From NCBI RefSeq assembly GCF_014083865.1, contig NZ_JACEFA010000009.1, positions 1 through 64,000 of the forward strand: a DNA stretch of 64,000 nt, in the 5' to 3' direction. This document shows positions 46,918-56,944 of this stretch, piece after piece. The DNA comes from Paraliobacillus salinarum (GTDB lineage Bacteria > Bacillota > Bacilli > Bacillales > Amphibacillaceae). Position 1 is the stretch's first letter, and every line of letters begins with the position of its first letter. The position numbers were made by a program, and so were the translations under genes. The notes under the pieces were generated by a model, which saw only the letters and a program-made list of their open reading frames with translations, was not told the DNA's origin and ran no database searches.

Positions 46918-46933
46918 CTATGTCACCGCCCTT

Positions 46934-47620
46934 TTAAATCTGCTTTACTGCACGTACTGTTTGAATAGCTTGGTTAAAGTCTTCATACAAGCTGTTTCCT
47001 ACAACAATGACATCTGCATACTCTGCCATTTCTTTTGCTTGTTCTTTAGTTGTAATGCCCCCACCATAAAACAGTTTCGTTTGATCCAATTGCTTTTTCA
47101 CCTGTTTTACTAATGATGGATCACCATATGTCCCGCTATATTCTAAATAAAAGATAGGCAGATGGAATAAGTGCTCCGACATTTGGGCATAGGCGACCAC
47201 ATCGTCATCACTTGGTACAAAACAATTCGCATGGGTAAAAGCCTTTGCTTCTGGATTAACGATACAATAGCCTTCCGCGATAAGCTCGTCCCAATCTAGT
47301 ATATGTCCAAAATCTTTTACTGCTTGATGTTGTATATCCATCATCCATTTTTTATCCTTACTATTTAAAACCATTGGTATATAATAAAAATCAAAACCAG
47401 GAGTTACTGCTTCCATTGTTGATACTTCTAAAATGCACGGAACGGTGTATCTGCGAATTTGACTTAGTAAATCCAATACGCCATCTAGTGTGACATCATC
47501 CGTACCACCAACGATGATAGCATCTGTTCCTGATTCACAGATCTGTGCTAGTTTATCATCTGATATTTCTTTGTTTGGATCTAATTTAAATACATGTTTC
47601 CATTCTTTCCAATTATACAA
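46934..47620 (-). CDS. pcrB: Heptaprenylglyceryl phosphate synthase PcrB
   Basis: This 228-residue TIM-barrel enzyme joins heptaprenyl diphosphate to glycerol-1-phosphate. It shows WKHVFKLDPNKEI, GTDAIIVGGTDDVT, VPCILEVSTMEAVTPGFDFY, IFYLEYSGTYGDP and FYGGGITTKEQAKEMAEYA. I choose TTG 47618-47620 as start: GGAGG lies seven bases before it, and the product begins MYNWKEWKHVFKL, aligning with known PcrB. The ATG at 47635 would place that RBS inside the gene. It is first of pcrB-pcrA-ligA-yerH. Confidence 0.94.
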   Translation of the reverse strand: MYNWKEWKHVFKLDPNKEISDDKLAQICESGTDAIIVGGTDDVTLDGVLDLLSQIRRYTVPCILEVSTMEAVTPGFDFYYIPMVLNSKDKKWMMDIQHQAVKDFGHILDWDELIAEGYCIVNPEAKAFTHANCFVPSDDDVVAYAQMSEHLFHLPIFYLEYSGTYGDPSLVKQVKKQLDQTKLFYGGGITTKEQAKEMAEYADVIVVGNSLYEDFNQAIQTVRAVKQI

Positions 47621-47725
47621 AATGATAGCCTCCATCCACTACTAATCCATTGTTTCATTATATCAAAAATATCGTTTTTTTCATCCTTTGACACAGATTA
47701 ATTTTGGTTTTCTACTATTTAAAAA

Positions 47726-47764
47726 ACTGTACCGATGATTGTTATGTACAATCATCGGTACAGT
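47726..47764 (-). terminator. Terminator of the yerB-yerC-oxidoreductase transcript
   Basis: A perfect 17-bp stem, ACTGTACCGATGATTGT with its complement, has a 5-base loop. On the minus strand it is followed by TTTTTT. It lies five bases past the oxidoreductase stop, so pcrB must have its own promoter in 47621-47725. Confidence 0.9.
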
Positions 47765-47769
47765 GAGTA

Positions 47770-48756
47770 TTACTTATCTGCTGGAAAGGTTAGTCCGATT
47801 TGTTTTCTTGCTTCTTCTAGGATTGTGGCTGTCGTGTAAGATTTTTCGTACGTATTAACTGGTGATTCAGTTTGTCCTGCATGAATGGCATCAATAAAGC
47901 CTTTCGCTTCGTAATACATCGAATTCTCTTTTTGCGGGCGAGTAATATCTTCTATTGTTCCATCCTTATAGTAAATTTCTACTTTTGTCGGACGACTGAT
48001 TTTGTCTATTACGATAGATCCTTCTTCACCTTGAATTTCAGATGGCAAATAGGAATTTGTAATTTTTGAATACATTACTGCACCGTTTAACTCATCATAA
48101 TCAAACATTACACTTCCTTGTCCATCTACTCCTGAGTCTAGCATATATGCATTGGCATATACTTTATTTGGCTTACCAAAAAGGGCAACCATTGGATAAA
48201 TACAGTATATTCCTATATCCATTAATGAGCCATTTGATAATTCAGGTTTAAATGCATTCAGAACTGTACCTTCTTTATACGCATCATATCGTGATGAATA
48301 TTGGCAAAAGCTTGAGAAATACCGACGAACCTGACCAATCTTATGTAGGTTGTCTTGTATTGCTTGGAAATTCGGCAAGAACGTCGTTTTCAAAGCTTCC
48401 ATCAAGACGACGTTATTTGCTTTTGCAACATCAAACATTTCTTGTACCTCTCTTGTATTCGAGGCCATCGGTTTTTCAACAATGACGTGTTTGCCATGCT
48501 GCATCGCTTGAATCGCTTGCTTTGCGTGAAATGCATTGGGACTTGCTATATAGACAGCATCTAGCTTATCATGTTGAAAAAAAGCGTCTAAATCTGTAAA
48601 TGTTTCTATAGAAGCCTCGAACTTATTCGCAAATTCCTCTGCTTTTTCTTTTGTTCGAGAATAAACACTCGTTAATTCAAATTCTTCTATTTCTGATGCT
48701 CCATTAATAAAACTTTCGGTAATCCAATTCGTCCCGATAATACCAAAACGGACCAT
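47770..48756 (-). CDS. Gfo/Idh/MocA-family oxidoreductase
   Basis: This 328-residue NAD(P)-dependent dehydrogenase has an N-terminal Rossmann fold (VRFGIIGTNWITESFINGA), the family hallmark VIVEKPMASNTREVQEMFD (EKP) and the substrate domain SNGSLMDIGIYCIYPMVALF. The polyol or sugar substrate is not known. The start is ATG 48754-48756 behind AGGAGGGG; six more codons upstream are open but cover the RBS. It is the last gene after yerB and yerC. Confidence 0.9.
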   Translation of the reverse strand: MVRFGIIGTNWITESFINGASEIEEFELTSVYSRTKEKAEEFANKFEASIETFTDLDAFFQHDKLDAVYIASPNAFHAKQAIQAMQHGKHVIVEKPMASNTREVQEMFDVAKANNVVLMEALKTTFLPNFQAIQDNLHKIGQVRRYFSSFCQYSSRYDAYKEGTVLNAFKPELSNGSLMDIGIYCIYPMVALFGKPNKVYANAYMLDSGVDGQGSVMFDYDELNGAVMYSKITNSYLPSEIQGEEGSIVIDKISRPTKVEIYYKDGTIEDITRPQKENSMYYEAKGFIDAIHAGQTESPVNTYEKSYTTATILEEARKQIGLTFPADK

Positions 48757-48778
48757 TATACCCCTCCTAGTCAAACTA

Positions 48779-49096
48779 TTAATTATCTTTTTGTTCTGAG
48801 TCTTGCAAACGCCCTAACACCATCTGATAGCCATCATTTCCGTATGTCAAACAGCGCTTTACACGCGAAATTGTTGTTGTTGATGCTCTAGATTCTTCAA
48901 CAATTGCGTGATACGTTCGTCCTTCTTCTAGCATTTTTGCTACTTGTAGTCGTTGAGCGAACGATTGGACTTCACTCATCGTTGCTATATCATCAAAAAA
49001 TTGATAGCATTCCTCTCTTGTTTCAAGGGTTAGAATTGCATCAAATAACTGATCTAATTGCTCCCCGCGCAATTTATCTATTTGCATGTAGTTCAT
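48779..49096 (-). CDS. yerC: TrpR-like DNA-binding protein YerC
   Basis: This 105-residue protein belongs to the YerC/YecD branch of the Trp-repressor superfamily. It shows ILTLEECYQFFDD-like helices and the DNA-binding motif AQRLQVAKMLEEGRTYHAIV then ESRASTTTISRVKRCLTYG. Its ligand and targets are uncharacterised. RBS GAAAGGATG precedes ATG 49094-49096. It lies 11 bases after yerB and 22 bases before the oxidoreductase gene. Confidence 0.92.
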   Translation of the reverse strand: MNYMQIDKLRGEQLDQLFDAILTLETREECYQFFDDIATMSEVQSFAQRLQVAKMLEEGRTYHAIVEESRASTTTISRVKRCLTYGNDGYQMVLGRLQDSEQKDN

Positions 49097-49107
49097 TCAT
49101 CCTTTCA

Positions 49108-50136
49108 TTATTCAGTAATCGTCACACCTTCTAAGCCTGGGCTAGATGGAATTACATTGATCCATGTTTTCCCTGGTACTAATCCAACAGGTTCCCCCTG
49201 TCTGACAGGAATAATTTTACCGTCGCGATTTTCCCATTGAATTTTTTGAACTTTACCTTTTTGTAATAAGTATGCATTACCACCAGATGTTAAATCAATT
49301 TCTCTTCTACCTGCACTGTCTACAACCTTATGATATGTTTCTAAAATAAACACGTTATCTAATTGAATAGGTGCTTCTGATTTCAATTCCTTTGTCTGGC
49401 TTTGTCCATTAAAACGCTGATATTTCTCTGTTTCTGTATCATAAACATATCGTACTGGAGTCGAATTATAATTAAATGATACTTCTGTCGCTGCACCGCC
49501 ATCAATAGTAGCTTCTTCATCTAAAAATTCTAAAACCTTATGATTAGCAGTAATGTCGTACCCTTTTTGTTCAGCTACATCATAAACAGATTGAAACTGT
49601 AAATATGAATTGTGAGGGGCTACTCGTGAGCTTGAGCGCTTAAATAAATGACCGTCATTATCATAATAAGCACCATTTAAATAGTCAGCCGCTCCTCCTG
49701 CTAGCATATCTTCAATAAACCCAGCCGCTCCATGATAGACATATAATGCGCCATAATCATCAGCCGTATTAAAATAATATGGACGTGCACTTCTTACCGG
49801 GCCAACTTCTTCAGGCTGTTCACTTTGGTAAATCGCCATAAAGCGTGTAATATTTCCTTCTGCTAAAATTTCAAAAACAATATCTGCTTTCGATAACCCT
49901 GTTTGAGGCCTTGCTTTCGGATGATTATTAACCATCACAGCAACAGCCCGATTGTCTACGGTTTGATTTGTTTTTACACCAGTTAACGGATATGTATTCG
50001 ATAACTCTTGTTTGTCTGAAACTTCAGGTTCTTTTTTTGGCTCTAAGTCCTCTCCAGCCTTTTCATCTTTAGAGCATCCAACTGTCAAAAAAAGAAGTAG
50101 GATAAAAAAAGAAATGATGACTGATCGTTTTTTCAT
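49108..50136 (-). CDS. yerB: DUF3048 lipoprotein YerB
   Basis: This 342-residue lipoprotein has the lipobox LTVGC after a hydrophobic signal. The DUF3048 core shows AVMVNNHPKARPQTGLSKAD, EGNITRFMAIYQSEQPEEVG, VGPVRSARPYYFNTADDYGA and a C-terminal domain with VIPSSPGLEGVTI. The function is unknown. It is probably located on the outer face of the membrane. The start is ATG 50134-50136 behind AAAGGATG; eight more in-frame codons upstream are unlikely. It heads a yerB-yerC-oxidoreductase operon. Confidence 0.92.
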   Translation of the reverse strand: MKKRSVIISFFILLLFLTVGCSKDEKAGEDLEPKKEPEVSDKQELSNTYPLTGVKTNQTVDNRAVAVMVNNHPKARPQTGLSKADIVFEILAEGNITRFMAIYQSEQPEEVGPVRSARPYYFNTADDYGALYVYHGAAGFIEDMLAGGAADYLNGAYYDNDGHLFKRSSSRVAPHNSYLQFQSVYDVAEQKGYDITANHKVLEFLDEEATIDGGAATEVSFNYNSTPVRYVYDTETEKYQRFNGQSQTKELKSEAPIQLDNVFILETYHKVVDSAGRREIDLTSGGNAYLLQKGKVQKIQWENRDGKIIPVRQGEPVGLVPGKTWINVIPSSPGLEGVTITE

Positions 50137-50373
50137 TGTATACGCACATCCTTTATTCATTATCTGGTTTCTATCATTTCCATTGCTAATACTTTATTTG
50201 ATTATAACAAACTTAATCGGAACTATCATTGATTTATTTGTTAAACGAAAAAAACGCTGTTGACCGTTATCTATGAATCAAACAAAAGTACTATTTTCAA
50301 TAATTAAAATTGATAGCTATTTGACTATCTATCTGTTATGATTTAATCTCTATTTTTTAATAAGGAAAATTCA

Positions 50374-51702
50374 ATGTTTCACAATATTAATTATAGGGTA
50401 ATAAAGAAACTATATTACTTCCAGGAGGAAAATTATCATGCACCAAGAAAAAAATTGCCTTTTCGGCAAAAAATCCAGTTTAGAATAGTTATATCTCTCG
50501 TTTTAGTTCTATTATTTAATACGACCATCTCTAATTTTATTATTAATCTCATTGAAATGACCAACATTAACTTAGGAGTCATTGGTATCTGGTTAAATAA
50601 TTTTATGAATATTATTGTAGCTACACTATTAATTAGTGTCTTATTACAATACTTCATTCTACGACCTATCAAACAGATGGAGAAGAAAATCCAATTGTTT
50701 GAAAACGGCGATAGCGATGTACATATTGAATTGAAAGAAACAAATGAAATTGGGTTATTAGGAGCTAGATTAAATCTATTATTTGATAATATTAGACAAT
50801 TTCAGAGCAGACAACATAAACAAATCCAAGTAGTGGAGGATAAATCAACAAGCATTTCAAAAAATATGAATGAACTTACAGATAAGATCACTTCGCTGCA
50901 TCAACATTTTGAGACTATTACAGCATCTTCTCAAGAACAATTAGGCGGCTTTGAAGAAACATCAGCCGTAGCAGAAAATATGAACGAAAAATTCAAGTCA
51001 ATCGCTTCTGAAGTAAATAACATTACTACATCATTTAACTATATGAAAATAAAAACAGAAGAAGGAGTAGTGAAAATTAATCACTCCTCTAACATTATGG
51101 AAGAAATAGCTGCTAGCTCAGAGAGTGCGAAGAATAGCATGGTAGAGCTAGCTGAGGAAGTCAGAAAAATTGTTGAAATTGTTACAGTAATTAATGATAT
51201 CTCAGAACAAACAAATTTATTAGCATTAAATGCTTCCATTGAGGCTGCAAGAGCCGGCGAAAATGGGAAAGGTTTTTCTGTTGTAGCAGAGGAAGTGCGG
51301 AAACTTGCAGAAAGATCCGTTGAAGCTACAAAGCAAATTAAGAATACAGTAAGTCACGTCCTTCAAGACGTAGATTACATTACTAAACAATCAGAAAATC
51401 GCGCCCAACATATTAATGAAGAAGCAAAAAAAATCTTATCCATAAATGAAGGTTTTGAAGACATTGCATCAAACATTGTTGCTAAAATTCGTGTAATTGA
51501 AAATGTGAACCAACATACACAAGAAGTAACAATATCAAGTGATGAAATCTCCACAACAATGGAACAGCTAACAACAAAAACAGAACAAACAACAGATAGT
51601 ATAATGGATCTAAACACAACGGTAACAAACGCTTTAACAAAAACTAAAGAAGTTGAAGACGAAGTACATGAATTAAACTCATCTTTTAAAACCATTATAT
51701 AA
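50374..51702 (+). CDS. Methyl-accepting chemotaxis protein without large sensor domain
   Basis: This chemoreceptor-like protein has about 442 residues. Two membrane helices (about 40-60 and 75-100) are joined by a loop of only ~15 residues, then HAMP ([17 protein letters not shown]) and a signalling domain with the hairpin tip [20 protein letters not shown] and [17 protein letters not shown]. With no extracellular domain the signal is probably membrane-borne or internal. The start is uncertain. ATG 50374 has AAGGAAA upstream, while the stronger CAGGAGG site at 50421 serves ATG 50438 in a different frame. Confidence 0.88.
   Translation: MFHNINYRVIKKLYYFQEENYHAPRKKLPFRQKIQFRIVISLVLVLLFNTTISNFIINLIEMTNINLGVIGIWLNNFMNIIVATLLISVLLQYFILRPIKQMEKKIQLFENGDSDVHIELKETNEIGLLGARLNLLFDNIRQFQSRQHKQIQVVEDKSTSISKNMNELTDKITSLHQHFETITASSQEQLGGFEETSAVAENMNEKFKSIASEVNNITTSFNYMKIKTEEGVVKINHSSNIMEEIAASSESAKNSMVELAEEVRKIVEIVTVINDISEQTNLLALNASIEAARAGENGKGFSVVAEEVRKLAERSVEATKQIKNTVSHVLQDVDYITKQSENRAQHINEEAKKILSINEGFEDIASNIVAKIRVIENVNQHTQEVTISSDEISTTMEQLTTKTEQTTDSIMDLNTTVTNALTKTKEVEDEVHELNSSFKTII
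50438..50488 (+). other. Short frame with a strong RBS overlapping the MCP start region
   Basis: CAGGAGG followed after about ten bases by ATG 50438 opens 16 codons ([19 protein letters not shown]) in another frame than the MCP. An A7 run at 50448-50454 lies inside it. One extra A would read [16 protein letters not shown], joining the MCP frame. It may be a regulatory leader, a slippage site or a sequence error. Confidence 0.45.
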
Positions 51703-51715
51703 AATTCACATTAAC

Positions 51716-51757
51716 AAAAAGCGTTAGATAGCTAATAAGGCTTATCTAACGCTTTTT
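51716..51757. terminator. Bidirectional terminator between MCP and OpuD-like genes
   Basis: AAAAAGCGTTAGATA (51716-51730) and TATCTAACGCTTTTT (51743-51757) form a perfect 15-bp stem with T runs on both strands, between convergent genes. Confidence 0.9.
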
Positions 51758-51791
51758 CTACTAACACGTAATTGAAGTGCTTCATTTTATT

Positions 51792-53354
51792 TTACTTCTT
51801 TTTATATTTCTCAACTTTTGCAATAATGTTTTGTTCAACAGCTAATTTTCTTGCCACTTGGATTGCTCCCCATAATGTAGGTAGCATAATGAAAGAGACC
51901 GGAACAGCTGTCACGACAATCGCATTCTGAATTGCCTCAATACTATTTTCACCGATTGCTAGAAGAACAATGGATAACACACCAAACATCAATACCCAGA
52001 AAACACGCATTATTCGACTTGGCTGATCGTTTCCGGTTAATGAAACCGATACAGTATATGAAATAGAATCAACTGTTGTTGCTACAAAGACTAGCGTTAC
52101 AATTAAGAAGCCAATGGCTAAGAAAAAGCCAAACGGAAGCTGATCCATAATTGCCATTACTCCAGCAGGCATTCCACCAGCATCTAATGGTGCTGAAATT
52201 GAACCTGGTGAATCTATTTCTGCTTTAATCCCTGTTCCACCAACGATCGCAAACCAAAAGTTAGTCACAAGTGGTGAAATAATGGCTACTGCAAGAACTA
52301 ATTCGCGGATTGTTCTGCCTCGTGAAATTCTAGCGATAAAAATAGCCATCATTGGACCATAGCCTAAAAACCATCCCCAGAAAAAGACTGTCCACCAGCT
52401 TAACCAGGCTGGATCACCTTGATATAAAGCCATAGTTAAGAAATTTTCTAAATAGAATCCTTGACCAGAAATAAATTTATTTATAATGAACATTGTAGGA
52501 CCTACAATAAGCATGCAAGCAGCTAAAAATACGGTTAAACCGACATTGATTCGACTTAGAAGTTGAATTCCTCGGTCTACACCACTCGCAACCGAAATTG
52601 CCGCCATTATTATTAATACTGTCACTACAATAATATTCGTTACCAATGTATTAGGAATACCGAATAATTCATGTAATCCGTAGCCTAACTGAAGACCAAG
52701 AAAACCAATTGGCCCCATCGTACCACCTGCTACAGCCACAATTGAAATAACATCAGTAGCAGTTCCTATAATACTTTTTTTCGAGAATATCTTTTCACCA
52801 AATAACGGATAAAGCATACCTCTTGGCTTCATTGGATAGCCTTTATGATAATGCACATACATTAATACAACAGTAGCCAACGTTCCTAACATCGACCATG
52901 CAAGAAATCCCCAATGCAAGAAACTCTGTGCAAGAGCCGCATTCACTCCACCCATTGTTCCAGATTGATTATCAAACAATGGTGGTGTAGTAATAAAATG
53001 CATCATCGGTTCTGAAGCTGCCCAGAACACTCCACCACTCGCAAGTAATGTACATAGAATCATCGCAATCCATCGATAATAACCATTCTCTGGACTATCC
53101 ATTTTACCTAATCGAATTTTTCCATATTTCGAAATTGCTAAGCCGATTGCAATGACAAAATTCGCTAACAACAATAATTCCCAATATGAACCGAAATATT
53201 TAGCCGCAAAATTAAAAGAGGAATTAATCCACTCTTGTACCATATTTAAATCAATAATTGCTAAAAATACAAATGAAAGTAACAACCCTCCACTAATATA
53301 AAAGACGGGTTTGTCCATTTTGTGTTTATCTGTATTACCTTCTTCTTTTCCCAC
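51792..53354 (-). CDS. opuD: BCCT-family glycine betaine transporter (OpuD-like)
   Basis: This 520-residue secondary transporter has 12 predicted helices and the BCCT signature WWTVFFWGWFLGYGPMMAIF with IARISRGRTIRE. SQSFLHWGFLAWSM, a run near the substrate site, matches the aromatic-box region of OpuD/BetP. It takes up betaine or related osmolytes with sodium. The start is GTG 53352-53354 set by CTAGGAGG seven bases upstream; the longer ATG frame has no RBS. B. subtilis OpuD is of similar length (512). The gene stands alone, with a repeat-rich gap upstream. Confidence 0.88.
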   Translation of the reverse strand: MGKEEGNTDKHKMDKPVFYISGGLLLSFVFLAIIDLNMVQEWINSSFNFAAKYFGSYWELLLLANFVIAIGLAISKYGKIRLGKMDSPENGYYRWIAMILCTLLASGGVFWAASEPMMHFITTPPLFDNQSGTMGGVNAALAQSFLHWGFLAWSMLGTLATVVLMYVHYHKGYPMKPRGMLYPLFGEKIFSKKSIIGTATDVISIVAVAGGTMGPIGFLGLQLGYGLHELFGIPNTLVTNIIVVTVLIIMAAISVASGVDRGIQLLSRINVGLTVFLAACMLIVGPTMFIINKFISGQGFYLENFLTMALYQGDPAWLSWWTVFFWGWFLGYGPMMAIFIARISRGRTIRELVLAVAIISPLVTNFWFAIVGGTGIKAEIDSPGSISAPLDAGGMPAGVMAIMDQLPFGFFLAIGFLIVTLVFVATTVDSISYTVSVSLTGNDQPSRIMRVFWVLMFGVLSIVLLAIGENSIEAIQNAIVVTAVPVSFIMLPTLWGAIQVARKLAVEQNIIAKVEKYKKK

Positions 53355-53663
53355 TGTTTTCCTCCTAGTTTTTGTTAGAGGCAAGTGCCAACAACTAAGT
53401 TTCTTCACCTTAGTTTAAGCAATTGTTTGTAAGTTCATTCAGTATGCAATAATAGAATTTTTCTAGAAATTAATTAACTATCTCGTTCCTATTTAATAAC
53501 AAACCACTTGCGCACTATTTTTTGTCAAACTGTGCTAATTACATACTCATATATCCAAGCACACGAAAAGCGATTATATATTTTTGAATAAAAATAGTCA
53601 ATTATTTTAATTTATCATCTGTGTAAATGATTTAGTGAGAATTTGGTGAATTGGATTCGATTA
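53355..53663. other. Upstream region of the OpuD-like gene (309 bases)
   Basis: An AT-rich gap that must hold the transporter promoter. No box of good quality was recognised on the minus strand. It merges into the tandem repeat array at 53664. Confidence 0.4.
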
Positions 53664-53965
53664 GGGCGTATGGGATGGAAAATCGGAAGCTTGTGTTCGA
53701 ATCGATAGTTTTTCGGTCACTAAGGATGGAGAATCAGGTGCTTTTGTTCGAATTAATCAGTATTTCGATCACTAGGGGCAGAAAATCGCGGGCTTTTGTT
53801 CAAATTAATATGTATTTCAATCACTAGAGACAGAAAATCGCGGGCTTTTGTTCAAATTAATATGTATTTCGGTCGCTAGGGATGGAAAATCGGATCCTTG
53901 TGTTCGAATTAATCGGTATTTCGATCACTAGAGGCAGAAAATCGCGGGCTTGTGCTCGAAAACGG
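53664..53965. repeat. Tandem array of about six 52-bp repeats
   Basis: Units begin at about 53664, 53716, 53768, 53820, 53872 and 53924, exactly 52 bases apart; the last is cut after about 42 bases. Each has the pattern ATCACTAGRGRCAGAAAATC then GCGGGCTTTTGTTC and AAATTAATATGTATTTCR. The units at 53768 and 53820 are nearly identical; the first and fifth have diverged in blocks (GGATGGAAAATCGG). The period is not a multiple of three and no frame runs through, so it is non-coding. There are no unique spacers. It lies between opuD and the purD terminator. Confidence 0.9.
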
Positions 53966-54002
53966 ACTAATGCATATCCAAACAGCCATTTAATTCTAAA
54001 AC

Positions 54003-54040
54003 AAATGCCGAGTTTTGATTAGTATCAAAATTCGGCATTT
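54003..54040 (-). terminator. Terminator of the purine operon
   Basis: AAATGCCGAgTTTTGAT (54003-54019) and ATCAAAAtTCGGCATTT (54024-54040) pair over 17 positions with one G-T mismatch. On the minus strand it is followed by GTTTTAG. It lies 13 bases past the purD stop. Confidence 0.88.
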
Positions 54041-54052
54041 GTTAATCAACTT

Positions 54053-55324
54053 TTAGCTATTCTTAACGTTTATTTTTGTTCGGCCTATATCTCTCCGAAA
54101 GAAAAAGTCATTTGTTTGTTCGAATTGCTTTAAAAAGTTATAAACAGATTGATGGGCTTTCTCTATTGTTTCTTCAACCGCACCAACTAATAGGACTCGC
54201 CCACCTATCGCTTGATAAGTGTTGTTCTCCGCAAGTATTGTTCCTGCATGCACAACATAACTTTCAGCATTTTCGATAAAACTTGGCAAAGGAATTTGTT
54301 TTTCGTAAGTCCCTGGGTATCCTTTTGAGGCAACAACGACTCCAATTGCATATCCCTCTTTCCATTTCAACACAGGGTCTTTTTCATTCATTACATCTTC
54401 AATAACTTGTATAAGATCATTTTCTAATAATGGGAGAACAACTTGTGTTTCTGGATCTCCTAATCGAGCATTAAACTCAATTACTTTCGGACCATTCATC
54501 GTTTCAATTATTCCTGCATAAAGAATGCCTGTAAAAGGTCTATCTTCTTGCACCATTCCTTCTGCTGCCTTTTGTAAAATATGTTCTTCTACCTCTCGAA
54601 TGACGGACTGGTCCAGATCAGGGACTGGCGAATAGGCTCCCATCCCTCCAGTGTTTGGCCCTTGGTCATCGTCATATGCGCGTTTATGATCTCTCGCAGG
54701 TAATAATGGATAAACTTTTGACCCATTTACAAATGCCATCAAAGTAAATTCTTTTCCTTCAAGAAATTCTTCAATAACGACGCGGCTTCCAGCACCACCA
54801 AATCGATTGTCTAATAACATCGATTCTACTGCTTCAATTGCTTGCTCAACGGTTGTAGCAACAACAACACCTTTGCCCGCCGCTAGTCCATCGGCTTTAA
54901 TAACAATAGGAGCGCCATTTTTTTGAATATAGGCTTTTGCTTGGTCACAGTCAGTAAATGTAGCATAGTTAGCTGTTGGAATATGATGACGTTTCATAAA
55001 AGCTTTTGCAAAATCTTTACTTCCCTCAATGATTGCAGCTTTTTTAGTCGGACCAAATATGCGTAAATCGGCTAGCTGAAATGCATCAACAATACCTTCA
55101 ATCAAAGGAACTTCTGGGCCAACAATTGTCCAATCGATTTGCATATCTCGAGCAAAAGTAACTAATTTATCGATTTCTGTTTCACGAATGTCGACACAAG
55201 TAGCTTCTGCTGAAATGCCGCCATTCCCAGGTGCAGCATAAATATTGGATACTTGATTGCTTTCAACTAACTTTTTTACAATGCTATGTTCTCTCCCGCC
55301 ACTTCCAACAACTAATACCTTCAT
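54053..55324 (-). CDS. purD: Phosphoribosylamine-glycine ligase
   Basis: This 423-residue ATP-grasp enzyme makes glycinamide ribonucleotide (step 2 of purine synthesis). It shows VLVVGSGGREHSIVKKLVES, IYAAPGNGGISAEATCV, APIVIKADGLAAGKGVVVAT, NTGGMGAYSPVP and VIEFNARLGDPETQVVLPLL. It is the last gene of the pur operon, starting 53 bases after purH with GGGGGCGG as RBS and ending at a terminator. Confidence 0.97.
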   Translation of the reverse strand: MKVLVVGSGGREHSIVKKLVESNQVSNIYAAPGNGGISAEATCVDIRETEIDKLVTFARDMQIDWTIVGPEVPLIEGIVDAFQLADLRIFGPTKKAAIIEGSKDFAKAFMKRHHIPTANYATFTDCDQAKAYIQKNGAPIVIKADGLAAGKGVVVATTVEQAIEAVESMLLDNRFGGAGSRVVIEEFLEGKEFTLMAFVNGSKVYPLLPARDHKRAYDDDQGPNTGGMGAYSPVPDLDQSVIREVEEHILQKAAEGMVQEDRPFTGILYAGIIETMNGPKVIEFNARLGDPETQVVLPLLENDLIQVIEDVMNEKDPVLKWKEGYAIGVVVASKGYPGTYEKQIPLPSFIENAESYVVHAGTILAENNTYQAIGGRVLLVGAVEETIEKAHQSVYNFLKQFEQTNDFFFRRDIGRTKINVKNS

Positions 55325-55377
55325 TAAACCGCCCCCATTATTATAAATATTTTCCCTGTATAAACTGTTTATACCGA

Positions 55378-56919
55378 TTAATGTTTAAAGTGACGCATGC
55401 TTGTAAATACCATTGCGACACCATATTGGTTACAAACATCAATAGAATCCTGGTCACGTTTTGAACCACCTGGTTGAATAATTGCTTTAATCCCCGCTTT
55501 TGCTGCAGCTTCCACTGTGTCAGGCATTGGGAAAAACGCGTCAGATGCTAGTACAGCTCCGTTTGCTTTGTCTGCTGCTTGCTCGAGAGCGATGGTCGCT
55601 GCTCCAACACGATTCATTTGCCCTGCACCAACGCCAAGTGTTTGTTCGTCGTTAGCTACAACAATAGCATTTGACTTCACGTGCTTTACTACTTTCCAAG
55701 CAAACAACATTGAGGCTAATTCTGATTCGTTTGGTTTTCGATCGGTTGCAATCGTCAACGCATCCGTGTTTACTTCACCAAAGTCACGATCTTGCACTAA
55801 TAAACCGCCTACCACACTGACAACTTTCTTTTTGTCATTTTCATTCATTTCTATCGGCGTTTCTAATAATCGGATATTTGGTTTTATTGTTAAAATATCT
55901 AATGCTTCTTTCGTAAAGCTAGGCGCAATTACGATTTCAAGGAAAATATCTTTTAATTGATTTGCGGTAGCTACATCCACTTCACGATTTAACGCAACTA
56001 TTCCACCAAAAATAGAAGTAGAATCAGCTTCATATGCTTTAGCGAATGCATCCGAAATAGTAGAGCCGATTCCAACCCCACATGGATTCATATGTTTTAC
56101 CGCTACGGCTGCTGGATGCTCACCAAATTCTAAAACAATCTCTAATGCCGCATTGGCGTCCTGTATATTGTTATATGACAGCTCTTTTCCATGTAATTGT
56201 TTCGCATGCGCAATCGATGCTCCCTTACTATTTGGATCTCGATAAAAAGCTGCCTGTTGGTGCGGATTCTCACCGTAACGCAATGTTTGTACCTTTTCAT
56301 ATGTGCTTGTATATGTATCTGGCGTATCTTCATCGGTAATCTCATTAAAATAATTTGCAATTAGCGCATCATAATTTGCTGTGTGACGAAACACTTTTGC
56401 TGCTAACCGTTTGCGAAACGCTACGTTTTTTTCTTTTTCTACCGCTAGTTGTTGCACTGCTTCTTGATAATCAGCAGGGTCCACCACTACCGTTACATCT
56501 TGAAAATTCTTTGCGGCAGCACGTAACATTGTCGGACCACCAATATCAATATTCTCAATCGCATCCGCTTCTGTAACGCCTTCTTTTGCAATTGTTTCTT
56601 TAAATGGATATAAATTAACGACAACTACATCAATCGGGGCAATTTCACGCTCTTCTAATTGTTGTTGATGCTCAAGGTCATCACGACGCGCTAATAATCC
56701 TGCATGAATGTAAGGATGAAGTGTTTTCACTCTTCCATCTAATATTTCTTCAAAATTAGTTACCGAAGAAACTGGTTTTGCATCAACACCTGCATCTTGC
56801 AATACATTTAATGTTCCACCTGTTGAAATGATTTCATAATCTAAATCTTCCAATCCCTTTGCAAAAGAAACGATTTCTCTCTTATCTGATACACTAATTA
56901 AAGCGCGTTTTTTCATCAT
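55378..56919 (-). CDS. purH: Bifunctional AICAR formyltransferase / IMP cyclohydrolase
   Basis: This 513-residue enzyme performs the last two steps to IMP. The N-terminal MGS-like cyclohydrolase domain shows [20 protein letters not shown] and [18 protein letters not shown]. The formyltransferase domain shows [28 protein letters not shown] (Lys-His pair) and [26 protein letters not shown] precedes two ATG codons (56919 and 56916). It lies 25 bases after purN. Confidence 0.97.
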   Translation of the reverse strand: MMKKRALISVSDKREIVSFAKGLEDLDYEIISTGGTLNVLQDAGVDAKPVSSVTNFEEILDGRVKTLHPYIHAGLLARRDDLEHQQQLEEREIAPIDVVVVNLYPFKETIAKEGVTEADAIENIDIGGPTMLRAAAKNFQDVTVVVDPADYQEAVQQLAVEKEKNVAFRKRLAAKVFRHTANYDALIANYFNEITDEDTPDTYTSTYEKVQTLRYGENPHQQAAFYRDPNSKGASIAHAKQLHGKELSYNNIQDANAALEIVLEFGEHPAAVAVKHMNPCGVGIGSTISDAFAKAYEADSTSIFGGIVALNREVDVATANQLKDIFLEIVIAPSFTKEALDILTIKPNIRLLETPIEMNENDKKKVVSVVGGLLVQDRDFGEVNTDALTIATDRKPNESELASMLFAWKVVKHVKSNAIVVANDEQTLGVGAGQMNRVGAATIALEQAADKANGAVLASDAFFPMPDTVEAAAKAGIKAIIQPGGSKRDQDSIDVCNQYGVAMVFTSMRHFKH

Positions 56920-56944
56920 TCTGTTTGTCCTCCTACTTTCATCC

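Noticed and set aside
53664-53965. CRISPR array
   Set aside because: Repeats are head-to-tail at 52 bases with no unique spacers and no cas genes in the window.
55517-55960. Plus-strand ORF of 147 codons opposite purH
   Set aside because: Antisense shadow of a conserved enzyme gene; no RBS.
56142-56360. Minus-strand ORF inside purH in another frame
   Set aside because: Met/Arg/Ile-rich out-of-frame reading of purH with no RBS.
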